Shown here in pieces: positions 36,549 through 45,463 of a stretch of DNA of 64,000 nucleotides. The stretch spans positions 1,054,001-1,118,000 of the forward strand of contig NZ_JBLUOA010000001.1 in assembly GCF_048060095.1 (NCBI RefSeq). The letters run 5' to 3'. The position numbers and the translations under genes are program-made. The stretch is from JBLUOA01 sp048060095 (GTDB lineage Bacteria > Pseudomonadota > Alphaproteobacteria > Rhodobacterales > Rhodobacteraceae). The notes under the pieces were generated by a model that was not told the origin of the DNA, made no database searches, and worked only from the letters and a program-made list of their open reading frames with translations. The number at the start of each line of letters is the position of its first letter. Position 1 is the first letter of the stretch.

Positions 36549-36779
36549 TCAGCGTTTCAATCGCGCCGCGCGGCCCCCGCGCCGCTTTGTTAGTTTTGAG
36601 GCGCGGTCGGGTAGGTCGTCCATCACCTCCCGCCGTGCGTCGGCGGTCATCCTGCTCCAATCCCTGATTTCGTCGAGCGTTCGGTGGCATCCAATGCAAA
36701 TACGCGCTTCGGGATGGACCACGCACACCTTGATGCAGGGGCTTTCAACCTCTTCCCGCTTCCAGACGTCATCATTCAT
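36549..36779 (-). CDS. DUF1289 domain protein
   Basis: A 76-residue protein with the DUF1289 pattern SPCIKVCVVHPEARICIGCHRTLDEI, that is, four Cys residues in CxxxC and CxGC-like spacing that could bind a metal. Such proteins are often called predicted Fe-S proteins, without direct proof. The start ATG at 36779 lies one base after the ruvX stop, so it is the third gene of a ccmI-ruvX operon. Its basic C terminus (TKRRGGRAARLKR) could bind nucleic acid. Confidence 0.85.
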   Translation of the reverse strand: MNDDVWKREEVESPCIKVCVVHPEARICIGCHRTLDEIRDWSRMTADARREVMDDLPDRASKLTKRRGGRAARLKR

Positions 36780-36780
36780 G

Positions 36781-37257
36781 TCAAAGCCCTTGCCGCATAT
36801 GCCCAAGCCGGTCGAGCACACCTTGAAGGATATACCCGGCTGCGACGTGGTCGATCACCTCGGCGCGACGTTTTCGGGTCGTATCCGCCTCCAGCAAGGC
36901 ACGTTCGGCGGCGACGGTGGAAAGACGCTCATCCCAAAAGCTGATGGGCAAGTCGGTCAGTTTGGTCAAATTGCGGGCGAACGCGCGGGTTGATTGGCAG
37001 CGCGGGCCTTCGGAACCATCCATGTTGCGTGGCAGGCCAAGGATCAGCCCGCCAAGCGCCCTGTCATTCGCGATGTCCAGTATCCGGGCCGCGTCGATTC
37101 CGAATTTCTTGCGACGGATGGTTTCAAGCGGGGTGGCGACGGACAGAAAGCTGTCGGACACCGCGACGCCGATGGTCTTTTCCCCGAAATCGAGCCCGGC
37201 GAGGGCGCGCATGGGGGGCAGGGCGTCAGCAAAGTCCTCAATCGTTTCACAGATCAT
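36781..37257 (-). CDS. ruvX: Putative Holliday junction resolvase / pre-16S rRNA nuclease YqgF
   Basis: YqgF (RuvX) has an RNase H-like fold and matures the 16S rRNA 5' end in E. coli; a resolvase role has also been proposed. The first strand GLDFGEKTIGVAVSD holds the catalytic Asp, and VGLPRNMDG-like ILGLPRNMDGSEGPR, WDERLSTVAAERAL and the late Asp in HVAAGYILQGVLD follow. The 158-residue length is normal. ATG overlaps the ccmI stop. Confidence 0.93.
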   Translation of the reverse strand: MICETIEDFADALPPMRALAGLDFGEKTIGVAVSDSFLSVATPLETIRRKKFGIDAARILDIANDRALGGLILGLPRNMDGSEGPRCQSTRAFARNLTKLTDLPISFWDERLSTVAAERALLEADTTRKRRAEVIDHVAAGYILQGVLDRLGHMRQGL

Positions 37258-38462
37258 TCCGCGATACCCGCCTGGTTTGCCGATGCTTCAATCCGCGCCA
37301 GCGCGTCGGGGTTATCTGCAAAGACCGTTCGCGCCTCCTCAAGAATCGCGGCTGCGCGGTCGGTTTCGCCCAACACGGACAGCGCCCCGATCAGCTGCGC
37401 CCATTCGTCGGGCGTGCCGCCGTCGGTGGCAAGCCGATCCGCGAGGGTTTCGACCATTCCGCGGATCATTTCGGCCCGTTCTTCTGGGTTCATATCCTCT
37501 GCCGCGGCCACCGCGCCCGCGTCGGGGCCGGGGGTTGGGGGCGAATAATTCACGCCCGCCCGCATCGCGGTGTCGGCAATCCGCGCCTCAATCGCCGGAA
37601 CCCACGGGGCGTCTGGCGGGCTGTCGTCCAGCAGGGCCGACCAGAACCGGAACGCAAGGTCCGGGCGGCCCGTCTGGGCGAAAAGCAGGCCGGAGTAATA
37701 CCGCGCCGTGCCGTTCGTCGGGTCAAGGTTAAGCGCACGGGTCAGCGCCTGCTCGGCCTCGGGCGAGACATAGCCCCCGGCGGCGAGGATCAGCAAATCC
37801 GCGTATTTCGCGTAGTCGTCGGCGGTGGCGGAGTCGCCCTTGATGCGCAGCACGTTTGCCTGTGCGCGGTGGGCCGCGATCAGGTTGCCAAGCCGCGCTT
37901 CGTTATCGACAAGCAGGGTGTGGCCCTGAAGATCATCGGGGCGGCGCTCAAGCTCTGTCCGTAACCGTTCGATCAGCGCGACGTGGTCAGGGTTTGCCTC
38001 AACCTCGCGCCGCTCGACACCCGTTTCGGCGGTGGCTTGATCGGGGCGTTCGGCCCGCATTTCCGCCGCCGCCGCGATTCTGGAGCTGAGCGGCAGATCG
38101 GGATAGCCCGGCGCACCGAGATAGATGTAGAGAGCCGAGCCGCCCCCCAGAATGACAAGGGCAATCGCGATCGCAAATACCCGCGATATACCACCATGCG
38201 GGGTCGAGGATGCGCCGGCCGCCTGCGCCGCCTTGTCCGCCTCAAGAATACGACGAGAGATTTCGAGCCGCGCGCGCTCCGCCTCTTCAGGCGCGATCAG
38301 TCCGCGCACCTTGTCGCGGTCAAGATCGGCCAGTTGATCCTTGTAAATCAGAACGTCGGATTGCGCCGCATTTTGCGACCCCTGCGGACGGCGCAGCAGT
38401 GACATCGCCAATAGCAGCGATACCAGCGCACCCAAAACCAGTGCCGCAATCCAAAAGCCCAT
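37254..38462 (-). CDS. ccmI: Cytochrome c biogenesis protein CcmI
   Basis: CcmI is the TPR chaperone that holds apocytochrome c for heme attachment by CcmFH. The N terminus has a membrane helix (GFWIAALVLGALVSLLLAM), a loop with SDVLIYKDQLADLDRD, a second helix (VFAIAIALVILGGGSALYIYL) and a periplasmic TPR domain (LTRALNLDPTNGTARYYSGLL and repeats). ATG at 38462 follows AGGAG, giving 402 residues. Other ccm genes are not in the window. Confidence 0.92.
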   Translation of the reverse strand: MGFWIAALVLGALVSLLLAMSLLRRPQGSQNAAQSDVLIYKDQLADLDRDKVRGLIAPEEAERARLEISRRILEADKAAQAAGASSTPHGGISRVFAIAIALVILGGGSALYIYLGAPGYPDLPLSSRIAAAAEMRAERPDQATAETGVERREVEANPDHVALIERLRTELERRPDDLQGHTLLVDNEARLGNLIAAHRAQANVLRIKGDSATADDYAKYADLLILAAGGYVSPEAEQALTRALNLDPTNGTARYYSGLLFAQTGRPDLAFRFWSALLDDSPPDAPWVPAIEARIADTAMRAGVNYSPPTPGPDAGAVAAAEDMNPEERAEMIRGMVETLADRLATDGGTPDEWAQLIGALSVLGETDRAAAILEEARTVFADNPDALARIEASANQAGIAE

Positions 38463-38671
38463 CGACCTCTCCTGTTCAAGTGCCGCTGGTCTACAAGTGA
38501 TGCCTGGCCGACGAAAGGGCAAGTGACGCATTTTACCGCATGTCAGCGCCCCGCCCCTTGGATGATGTCGGGATTTCTGCAAACAATGCCGCTGACAGAA
38601 ACGGGGGGATGCGCAAGCTGCTGCATTAAGTGGCAGACTGCCCCCTTCGGAAACACCGGATTCGTATGCCC

Positions 38672-39916
38672 ATGAGACGTTATTCCGCCTTCGCTATCGC
38701 CAGAGAAGCCGCCCGATATCACCAGGGCTGGGAACGGGCCTGGGCTTCGCCCAAGCCGAAGAAAAAGTATGACGTGGTGATCGTCGGCGCGGGTGGGCAT
38801 GGTTTGGCCACGGCCTACTACCTTGGCAAGAATTTCGGGATCACTAACGTCGCGATTGTCGAAAAAGGCTGGCTTGGCGGTGGCAACACCGGGCGGAACA
38901 CGACGATCATCCGGTCGAACTATCTGCAAGACCCGTCAGCGGCGATCTACGAAAAGGCCCGCAGCCTTTACGAAACGCTAAGCCAGGATTTGAACTACAA
39001 CGTCATGTTCTCGCCCCGCGGCGTGATGATGCTGGCCCAAACCCAGCATGAAATCCGCGGGTATGAGCGGACGGCGCACGCCAACGCCTATCAGGGCGTT
39101 GAAACCGAATTTATCAGGCCTGATCGGGTGAAAGAACTGTGCCCGATCATGAATATCGATGGCCCCCGCTACCCCGTGCTTGGTGCCTTGTGGCAGCCGA
39201 GGGGCGGCACAGCACGCCATGATGCGGTCGCGTGGGGCTATGCCCGCGCCTGTTCTGCGATGGGCATGGACGTGATTCAGAAATGCGAAGTCACCGGCAT
39301 TCGGCAGGCAAACGGTCAGGTCACGGGCGTTGATACGACTCTTGGCGCGATTGACTGTGACAAGCTTGGGATCGTCGTCGCAGGTCATTCAGGCCACTTG
39401 GCCGAGATGGCCGGGTTCCGGCTTCCGATTGAATCGGTTGCGTTGCAGGCGTTGGTGAGCGAACCGATCAAGCCCTGTATGGATGTCGTCGTGATGGCGA
39501 ACACCGTTCACGGTTACATGAGCCAGTCCGACAAGGGCGAAATGGTCATCGGGGGCGGCACGGACGGGTTCAACAACTACACCCAGCGCGGCAGCTTCCA
39601 CCATATCGAGGAAACCGTGCGTGCGTTGGTTGAGACATTTCCGATGATCTCTCGCCTCAAGATGCTGCGGCAGTGGGGCGGGATCGTTGATGTGACGGGC
39701 GACCGCTCTCCGATCCTGACGAAAACGCCGCTTGGGGGCTGCTTTATAAATGGCGGTTGGGGCACCGGCGGGTTCAAGGCCATTCCCGGCTCTGGCTGGG
39801 GTTTTGCGGAACTGATGGCGAAGGGCCATTCACCGCTAACGGAGGCGTTTGGTCTGGAGCGGTTCAAGGAAGGCCGGTTCATCGACGAAAGCGTCGCAGC
39901 GGGGGTGGCGCATTGA
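38672..39916 (+). CDS. soxB: Sarcosine oxidase beta subunit
   Basis: This is the catalytic flavin-binding subunit of heterotetrameric sarcosine oxidase, which converts sarcosine, tetrahydrofolate and O2 to glycine, methylene-tetrahydrofolate and H2O2. The N terminus MRRYSAFAIAREA, the FAD-binding VVIVGAGGHGLATAYYL and the Gly-rich segment GGTARHDAVAWGYARA are typical. 414 residues from ATG at 38672; ATG at 38666 is possible. No good ribosome site is seen for either. Confidence 0.95.
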   Translation: MRRYSAFAIAREAARYHQGWERAWASPKPKKKYDVVIVGAGGHGLATAYYLGKNFGITNVAIVEKGWLGGGNTGRNTTIIRSNYLQDPSAAIYEKARSLYETLSQDLNYNVMFSPRGVMMLAQTQHEIRGYERTAHANAYQGVETEFIRPDRVKELCPIMNIDGPRYPVLGALWQPRGGTARHDAVAWGYARACSAMGMDVIQKCEVTGIRQANGQVTGVDTTLGAIDCDKLGIVVAGHSGHLAEMAGFRLPIESVALQALVSEPIKPCMDVVVMANTVHGYMSQSDKGEMVIGGGTDGFNNYTQRGSFHHIEETVRALVETFPMISRLKMLRQWGGIVDVTGDRSPILTKTPLGGCFINGGWGTGGFKAIPGSGWGFAELMAKGHSPLTEAFGLERFKEGRFIDESVAAGVAH

Positions 39917-39918
39917 TG

Positions 39919-40089
39919 CTATCTGCCGCCTGTCCACTGGTCCCAGTTACCAAGACTTCCGCCCTTGGCGCGGTTGTTGGTCGTGTCGCCGTCATTTCCA
40001 AGGCCGCGAAAAACGATCACGATTGCGACGATCACAATCAGCGCCAACGGCGCAATGCTAATGAAATTCCACAAGTTATCGGTGTCCAT
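39919..40089 (-). CDS. Small membrane protein antisense to the sox operon
   Basis: This 56-codon gene reads against soxB and soxD in the 224-bp gap between them. The peptide begins MDTDNLWNFISIAP, has one clear membrane helix (LALIVIVAIVIVFRGLG, about residues 15-31) and a polar tail ending NWDQWTGGR. The regular hydrophobic helix and polar ends look selected, and no plus-strand gene explains the sequence. No clear ribosome site precedes the ATG. It stops three bases from the soxB stop. The family is unknown to me. Confidence 0.6.
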   Translation of the reverse strand: MDTDNLWNFISIAPLALIVIVAIVIVFRGLGNDGDTTNNRAKGGSLGNWDQWTGGR

Positions 40090-40139
40090 ACAGCAAAATA
40101 TGGGGTCCGGTATCGCGTAATTCCAGAAGGAACTGCACC

Positions 40140-40463
40140 ATGCTGATCCTTGAATGCCCCTATTGCGGTGTCAAAGCCGAGGAAACCGAACTCCACCCCG
40201 GCGGCGAAGCCCATCTGAAACGCTTCGGCCCCGGATCGTCGGATGATGAGTTCGAATCCTACCTTTTCACCCGGCAGAACCCGAAAGGCGTGAATTTCGA
40301 ACGCTGGCGGCATGTGAATGGCTGTGGCAAGTGGTTTCACGCCGCACGCTGCACCATGACCCTTGAGGTGTTCGGCACCTATTCGGCCCAAACGACAGAG
40401 CCGCCCAAGGCGCTGATCAACGCGATCAAGAAGAAACGACCGAAGTGGGAGGGCCAGCCATGA
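40140..40463 (+). CDS. soxD: Sarcosine oxidase delta subunit
   Basis: The small zinc-binding subunit of sarcosine oxidase. The Zn ligands are visible as CPYCG near residue 6 and HVNGC near 59. The 107-residue length and the segment SDDEFESYLFTRQNPKG are characteristic. It starts after AAGGAA and overlaps soxA by ATGA. It bridges the alpha subunit in the complex. Confidence 0.94.
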   Translation: MLILECPYCGVKAEETELHPGGEAHLKRFGPGSSDDEFESYLFTRQNPKGVNFERWRHVNGCGKWFHAARCTMTLEVFGTYSAQTTEPPKALINAIKKKRPKWEGQP

Positions 40464-43400
40464 GCACCCGTTTGGAACAGCATGGCCGCCTCGTCAATCG
40501 GATGAAACCGGTTGAGTTCACCTTTAACGGCAAGCGTTTGAAGGGGTATGAGGGTGACACACTGGCCTCAGCCCTGTTGGCAAACGATCAGATGCTGGTG
40601 GGCCGATCCTTCAAGTACCACCGTCCGCGCGGGATCGTCGCGAGTGGCGCGGAAGAGCCGAACGCGCTGGTCAATATGGGCGAGGGCGGTCGGTTTGAGC
40701 CGAACCAAAGGGCGACGACCACCGAGTTGTTCGAGGGTTTGAAAGCGGCCAGCCAAAACCACTGGCCAAGCCTTGAATTCGACGTTGGCGCGCTCAACAC
40801 GCTTGCCGCGCGGTTCCTTCCGGCGGGGTTCTACTACAAGACTTTCATCCACCCTCGCGCCGCTTGGAAGCATGTGTTTGAACCGATCATCCGGCAGTCC
40901 GCCGGCCTTGGCAAAGCGCCAAAGGATCGGGATGCGGACAGGTACGAACATTTCTACGCCTTCGTTGATGTCGTAGTGATCGGCGGTGGTATCGCCGGGC
41001 TTCAGGCCGCGAAAGCGGCGGGCGAGTCCGGTGCGAAAGTCCTGCTGATCGAACAGACTGCCGATTGGGGCGGGCGCGCACCCGTGGATGGCGCTGAGAT
41101 CGCCGGAAAACCCGCGGATGATTGGGTCAACGAAACCGTCGAAGCGCTCGACGCGATGGAAAACGTGCATATCCGCACCCGCACGATGGGGGCCGGGGTT
41201 TACGATCACGGCTACGTCCTCGCCTATGAACGTATCGCCGATCACACGCCGGGCGATGATCGCCCGCGCCATCGGTTGTGGCGTATTCGCGCCGGGCAGG
41301 TTGTGACCGCGACGGGCGCGATTGAACGCCCGCTCAGCTTTGCGGGGAACGACGTTCCGGGTGTCATGCTCGCCTCTGCCGTTCGGGATTATCTTGTGAA
41401 CTGGGGTGTTTCGATTGGCGATCGCACGGTCATCGCCACGAATAACGACGATGCGTATCGCACCGCTATCGCGCTGAAAGAGGCCGGGATGGATGTTCCC
41501 GTCATCATTGATGCCCGCCCCGAAGCGAACGGAGCGTTGCCGAACCGCGCGCGGGAGCTTGGCATTCGGGTCGAGCCCGGCAAGGCGATTGGCAAGGTTA
41601 AAGGTGGCAAACGGGTCGAGGGCGTATCGCTCTGCCTTCAGGCGGGCGAAGGCGGCGCGCTTGAGGATATCGCATGTGACGCGGTCGCAATGTCGGGCGG
41701 ATGGTCCCCGGTCGTGCATCTTTGGTCGCATTGTGGCGGCAAGCTGACTTGGGACGCGACGAACGCGATGTTCCGCCCCGATCCGGATCGCGGGCCGACC
41801 GGTGCTGACGGCGAAACCTTCGTTGTGCCGGCGGGTGCAGCCAACGGAGCCTTCGCGACCGGTGATGTGCTGTCGGATGCTCATGCCGCAGGAAAAGCGG
41901 CCGCGAAGGCGCTTGGCCACAAGACAAAACGCACCGCCGCACCCAAGGCAAACGATGTGGAGGAGCAGCCGATGCTGCCCGTCTGGATCATGCCGCAGGG
42001 GGCGGGCGATGCGCTCAGGATTAAAATGTGGCTCGACTACCAGAACGACGTGAAGGTCAGTGACGTTCAACTGGCCGCCCGCGAAGGATACGAAAGCGTC
42101 GAACACACCAAGCGCTACACGACGCTTGGCATGGCGACGGATCAGGGAAAGCTTTCCAACATCAATGGCTTGGCCGTGCTGTCCGATGCCTTGAATCAAG
42201 AAATTCCGACAACCGGCACGACGACCTTCCGCCCGCCCTACACGCCGATCTCAATGGGTGCGATCGCGGGCGAGGCGCGGGGCGAGATATTCCAGCCGCT
42301 GCGCCGGACGCCGATGCACGATTGGCACGATGCGAACGGCGCGTATTGGGAACCCGTCGGCCACTGGCGCAGACCCTACTGCTACCAGAAACCCGGGGAA
42401 AGCATCGAGGACGCGGTGAACCGGGAAGTCACCAACACCCGCCAAAAACTCGGCCTGCTGGACGCCTCGACGCTTGGCAAGCTCATCGTGAAAGGGCCGG
42501 ATGCCGGGCGCTTCATGGACATGATGTATACGAACATGATGTCAACGCTGAAGGTCGGTAAATGCCGTTATGGCCTGATGTGCACCGAAAACGGGTTTCT
42601 CAGCGATGACGGGGTCGTTGCGCGGCTGGATGAAGATACATTCCTCTGCCACACGACATCCGGTGGGGCCGACCGCATCCATGCGTGGATGGAAGAATGG
42701 CTCCAGACGGAATGGTGGGATTGGAAAGCCTACGTCGCCAACGTGACAGAGCAATTCGCCCAGATCGCGGTCGTCGGCCCGAACGCCCGCAAGGTTCTGG
42801 AAAAACTCGGCGGCATGAACGTGTCGAAAGAGGCGCTGGCCTTCATGGAATGGAAGGACGGCAAGATCGGGGAGTTTGACGCTCGGGTCTTCCGCATTTC
42901 GTTCTCTGGCGAGCTGTCATACGAAATTGCCGTTCCGGCCGGGCAGGGCCGCGCGTTCTGGCAGGCGTTACTTGATGCGGGGCAGGAGTTTGGCGTTCAA
43001 CCTTACGGCACCGAGTGCCTACACATCATGCGCGCCGAAAAAGGGTTCATCATGATCGGTGACGAAACCGACGGCACGGTGATCCCGCAAGACCTTGGCC
43101 TGCACTGGGCGATCTCCAAGAAGAAAGAAGATTTCCTTGGCAAGCGCGCGCAGCAGCGGACGCATATGGCCGATCCGGATCGCTGGCAGCTTGTGGGGTT
43201 GGAAACGCTTGACGGATCTGTATTGCCCGACGGCGCATATGCTTTGGCCGAGGGCGAAAACGAAAACGGGCAGCGCAATATGATCGGGCGCGTGACATCG
43301 ACCTATTACTCCCCGACCTTGGGACGTGGGATCGCAATGGGCTTGGTCAAGCACGGCCCGGACCGCATGGGCGAGACCGTTGAGTTTGGGTTAATCGACA

Positions 43401-43471
43401 AGACCACAGTCAAAGCGAAGATCGTTGATCCAGTCGTCTATGACAAAGATGGGGAGAAGCAGAATGTCTAA
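40460..43471 (+). CDS. soxA: Sarcosine oxidase alpha subunit
   Basis: The 1003-residue subunit has an N-terminal 2Fe-2S-ferredoxin-like fold (KGYEGDTLASALLAND), an NAD-binding and disulfide-reductase-like domain (VVIGGGIAGLQAAKAAG, about residue 175), and a C-terminal aminomethyltransferase (GCV T-like) domain (from about 610) that binds tetrahydrofolate and traps formaldehyde. Length matches the family (about 1000). Its ATG overlaps soxD, and its end overlaps soxG. Confidence 0.96.
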   Translation: MSTRLEQHGRLVNRMKPVEFTFNGKRLKGYEGDTLASALLANDQMLVGRSFKYHRPRGIVASGAEEPNALVNMGEGGRFEPNQRATTTELFEGLKAASQNHWPSLEFDVGALNTLAARFLPAGFYYKTFIHPRAAWKHVFEPIIRQSAGLGKAPKDRDADRYEHFYAFVDVVVIGGGIAGLQAAKAAGESGAKVLLIEQTADWGGRAPVDGAEIAGKPADDWVNETVEALDAMENVHIRTRTMGAGVYDHGYVLAYERIADHTPGDDRPRHRLWRIRAGQVVTATGAIERPLSFAGNDVPGVMLASAVRDYLVNWGVSIGDRTVIATNNDDAYRTAIALKEAGMDVPVIIDARPEANGALPNRARELGIRVEPGKAIGKVKGGKRVEGVSLCLQAGEGGALEDIACDAVAMSGGWSPVVHLWSHCGGKLTWDATNAMFRPDPDRGPTGADGETFVVPAGAANGAFATGDVLSDAHAAGKAAAKALGHKTKRTAAPKANDVEEQPMLPVWIMPQGAGDALRIKMWLDYQNDVKVSDVQLAAREGYESVEHTKRYTTLGMATDQGKLSNINGLAVLSDALNQEIPTTGTTTFRPPYTPISMGAIAGEARGEIFQPLRRTPMHDWHDANGAYWEPVGHWRRPYCYQKPGESIEDAVNREVTNTRQKLGLLDASTLGKLIVKGPDAGRFMDMMYTNMMSTLKVGKCRYGLMCTENGFLSDDGVVARLDEDTFLCHTTSGGADRIHAWMEEWLQTEWWDWKAYVANVTEQFAQIAVVGPNARKVLEKLGGMNVSKEALAFMEWKDGKIGEFDARVFRISFSGELSYEIAVPAGQGRAFWQALLDAGQEFGVQPYGTECLHIMRAEKGFIMIGDETDGTVIPQDLGLHWAISKKKEDFLGKRAQQRTHMADPDRWQLVGLETLDGSVLPDGAYALAEGENENGQRNMIGRVTSTYYSPTLGRGIAMGLVKHGPDRMGETVEFGLIDKTTVKAKIVDPVVYDKDGEKQNV

Positions 43472-44030
43472 TGTAGTCAGCGCACTGAACCATCAATCCT
43501 ATCAAGGGTTCGCGACGGTGGAAGAGCTTGGCCTGCGCGGCATGATAACGCTGCGCGGTGATCTGGCTTCTGCGGCGGTCAAGAAAGCGGCGACCGGTGT
43601 AACCGGGGTCGATATGCCAGGACAGCGAGAGATTTCCTGGGCCGACGAAAAAGGCATCGCGTGGATGTCGCCGGACGAACTGTTGGTCATTGTGCCTTAC
43701 GACGATGTGAACAAATCGCTAGGCGCGATGGAGAAGACTCTGAAGGGTAAGCACGCGTTGGCAGCAAACGTATCCGATGCACGCGTCGCGATCCGAATAG
43801 CAGGGCCGGGCGCGCGGGAAGTGCTGGCGAAGGTCTGTCCAGTCGATCTGTCCACGGAGAATTTCGGGGCTGGTGAAATCCGCCGCACCCGCCTTGCCCA
43901 AGTGCCCGCCGCGTTCTGGATGTCGGGCGAGGATGAATTCACACTTGTCGCATTCCGGTCCGTCGCGACCTATGTTTTTGACGTGCTGTCGACCGCCGCA
44001 AGCCCGGGATCTGAGGTCAATTATCTATAG
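43464..44030 (+). CDS. soxG: Sarcosine oxidase gamma subunit
   Basis: The gamma subunit has a fold like the aminomethyltransferase N-terminal domain and packs on the alpha subunit. The 188-residue protein shows ELGLRGMITLRGDLA, MSPDELLVIVPYDDV and RTRLAQVPAAFWM in family order. ATG at 43464 follows GGGGAGAAG inside the end of soxA. It ends the operon. Confidence 0.92.
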   Translation: MSNVVSALNHQSYQGFATVEELGLRGMITLRGDLASAAVKKAATGVTGVDMPGQREISWADEKGIAWMSPDELLVIVPYDDVNKSLGAMEKTLKGKHALAANVSDARVAIRIAGPGAREVLAKVCPVDLSTENFGAGEIRRTRLAQVPAAFWMSGEDEFTLVAFRSVATYVFDVLSTAASPGSEVNYL

Positions 44031-44140
44031 ACATGTGGCCGAGACACATAGCCACGTCTGCGTTGAAACTATCCGATTGTCGTTCCGTTAAGATTGTGCA
44101 ACCTGTGCTTTGATATCGTTTAATAATTGGAGCACAATCT

Positions 44141-44545
44141 GTGAAACTACTCGGCTATTTTGTTGCATTTGGTTGCCTTGTCTGCAGTCCGGCGGTTGCG
44201 GATATTACTGGGAAATATGAGTGCGAACTCCGCGATGGAAACTCAGGGGGATGGGTTCCGACAGAAATCCACTTCTTGTTGAATGGTGATGGCAGCGCCG
44301 TTGTGGCCGACCCGGTTAGTTACCACTTTACCGAAGCGCCCGTTCAGACCCGGTACTCGCAAACCCGTGGTGGGAAGATCCGGGTAAATTGGGCAATCAA
44401 CACGCAGGATGTGACAGCGCAGCGGGCACGGATGAGATATCGCGCAGAAATCGACAGTTCGTCGCTGGCGATATACATCCGCGCAGACCCGGCAGACTAC
44501 CGCGCCAATTTGTCGGGCCGCGGTAATTGCCGGAAAGTGTCGTAA
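44141..44545 (+). CDS. Secreted protein of unknown function
   Basis: A 134-residue exported protein with a clear signal peptide (LLGYFVAFGCLVCSPAVA, cleavage near residue 20). The mature part is about 114 residues with Cys near each end (YECEL and GNCRK), which could form a disulfide. No family is recognised. GGAG lies upstream of the ATG. Base composition is a little lower in G+C than its neighbours. Confidence 0.65.
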   Translation: MKLLGYFVAFGCLVCSPAVADITGKYECELRDGNSGGWVPTEIHFLLNGDGSAVVADPVSYHFTEAPVQTRYSQTRGGKIRVNWAINTQDVTAQRARMRYRAEIDSSSLAIYIRADPADYRANLSGRGNCRKVS

Positions 44546-44578
44546 CATCAGCCCGAGACGTAGAAGTCGAATCTTGAT

Positions 44579-44613
44579 CGCGGCCCGATGAAACCAGATC
44601 ACGCCGGGCCGCG
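44579..44613. repeat. Inverted repeat upstream of sodB
   Basis: A perfect 9-bp palindromic pair (CGCGGCCCG and CGGGCCGCG) separated by 17 bases lies about 110 bp before sodB. There is no U-run on either side. It may be an end-of-transcript hairpin for the preceding gene or a regulator site. Confidence 0.45.
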
Positions 44614-44651
44614 TTGACCAGATAGAACTCGCGAAACAGGGCGCGCGGCCC

Positions 44652-44681
44652 TTGACCTTTGGGTCGTGGTGCCTCCATCTA
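44652..44681 (+). promoter_or_regulatory. Candidate sodB promoter
   Basis: TTGACC (44652-44657) is followed after 18 bases by CATCTA (44676-44681), about 40 bp before the sodB start. The -35 match is good and the -10 match is weak. Confidence 0.3.
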
Positions 44682-44722
44682 GCGGGGAACTTTAACGCAC
44701 GAACATATAAGGGGGCTGACCA

Positions 44723-45322
44723 ATGGCTTTTGAACTTCCTGATCTTCCCTATGCGCACGATGCGCTTGCGGATAACGGCATGTCGAAAGAGACGCTGGAG
44801 TATCACCACGATCTTCACCACAAGGCTTATGTGGACAACGGCAACAAGGCGATTTCCGGCACCGAATGGGAAGGCAAGTCGCTGGAAGAGATCATCAAGG
44901 GCACCTACGATCCCAATTCCGTGGCGCAGTCCGGTATTTTCAACAACATCAGCCAGCTTTGGAACCACAACCAATTCTGGGAGATGATGGGCCCCGGCGA
45001 CAGCAATATGCCAAGCGAACTGGAAAGCGCCCTGAAAGACGCATTCGGGTCGGTTGACAAGTTTAAAGAGGAATTCTCTGCGGCAGGTGCAGGCCAGTTC
45101 GGTTCAGGCTGGGCATGGCTTGTGAAGGATACGGATGGAAGTCTGAAGGTCACGAAGACCGAAAACGGCGTGAACCCGGTATGCTTCGGCCAGACCGCGC
45201 TTCTTGGCTGTGATGTGTGGGAGCATTCCTACTACATCGATTTCCGGAACAAGCGCCCGGCCTATCTGACGAACTTCCTCGACAACCTGGTCAACTGGGA
45301 AAACGTCGCATCGCGGATGTAA
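44723..45322 (+). CDS. sodB: Superoxide dismutase (Fe/Mn family)
   Basis: This enzyme dismutates superoxide to O2 and H2O2. The metal ligands expected for the family are seen as His in LEYHHDLHHKAYV, His in LWNHNQFW, and Asp and His in CDVWEHSYYIDF. The 199 residues fit. The sequence resembles the iron type of Rhodobacterales, but metal choice is not certain from sequence alone. An upstream GGGGG ribosome site and a downstream terminator make it a single-gene unit. Confidence 0.96.
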   Translation: MAFELPDLPYAHDALADNGMSKETLEYHHDLHHKAYVDNGNKAISGTEWEGKSLEEIIKGTYDPNSVAQSGIFNNISQLWNHNQFWEMMGPGDSNMPSELESALKDAFGSVDKFKEEFSAAGAGQFGSGWAWLVKDTDGSLKVTKTENGVNPVCFGQTALLGCDVWEHSYYIDFRNKRPAYLTNFLDNLVNWENVASRM

Positions 45323-45343
45323 GACCTGCTTGTCAGGATTAGT

Positions 45344-45382
45344 GACAAAAAACGCGGCCTCATTCGGGCCGCGTTTTTTGTC
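45344..45382 (+). terminator. Intrinsic terminator after sodB
   Basis: A perfect 16-bp inverted repeat (GACAAAAAACGCGGCC and complement) with a 7-base loop has A and T runs on its two sides, so it can work in both directions. Confidence 0.92.
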
Positions 45383-45463
45383 GAGGGTTTTGGGGTCGGG
45401 TGTTCTGGACACTCCCCGCCGCCTATGAAAGCGTGCGCCGTCTGCTGATTGAGGAAGCTGAGG

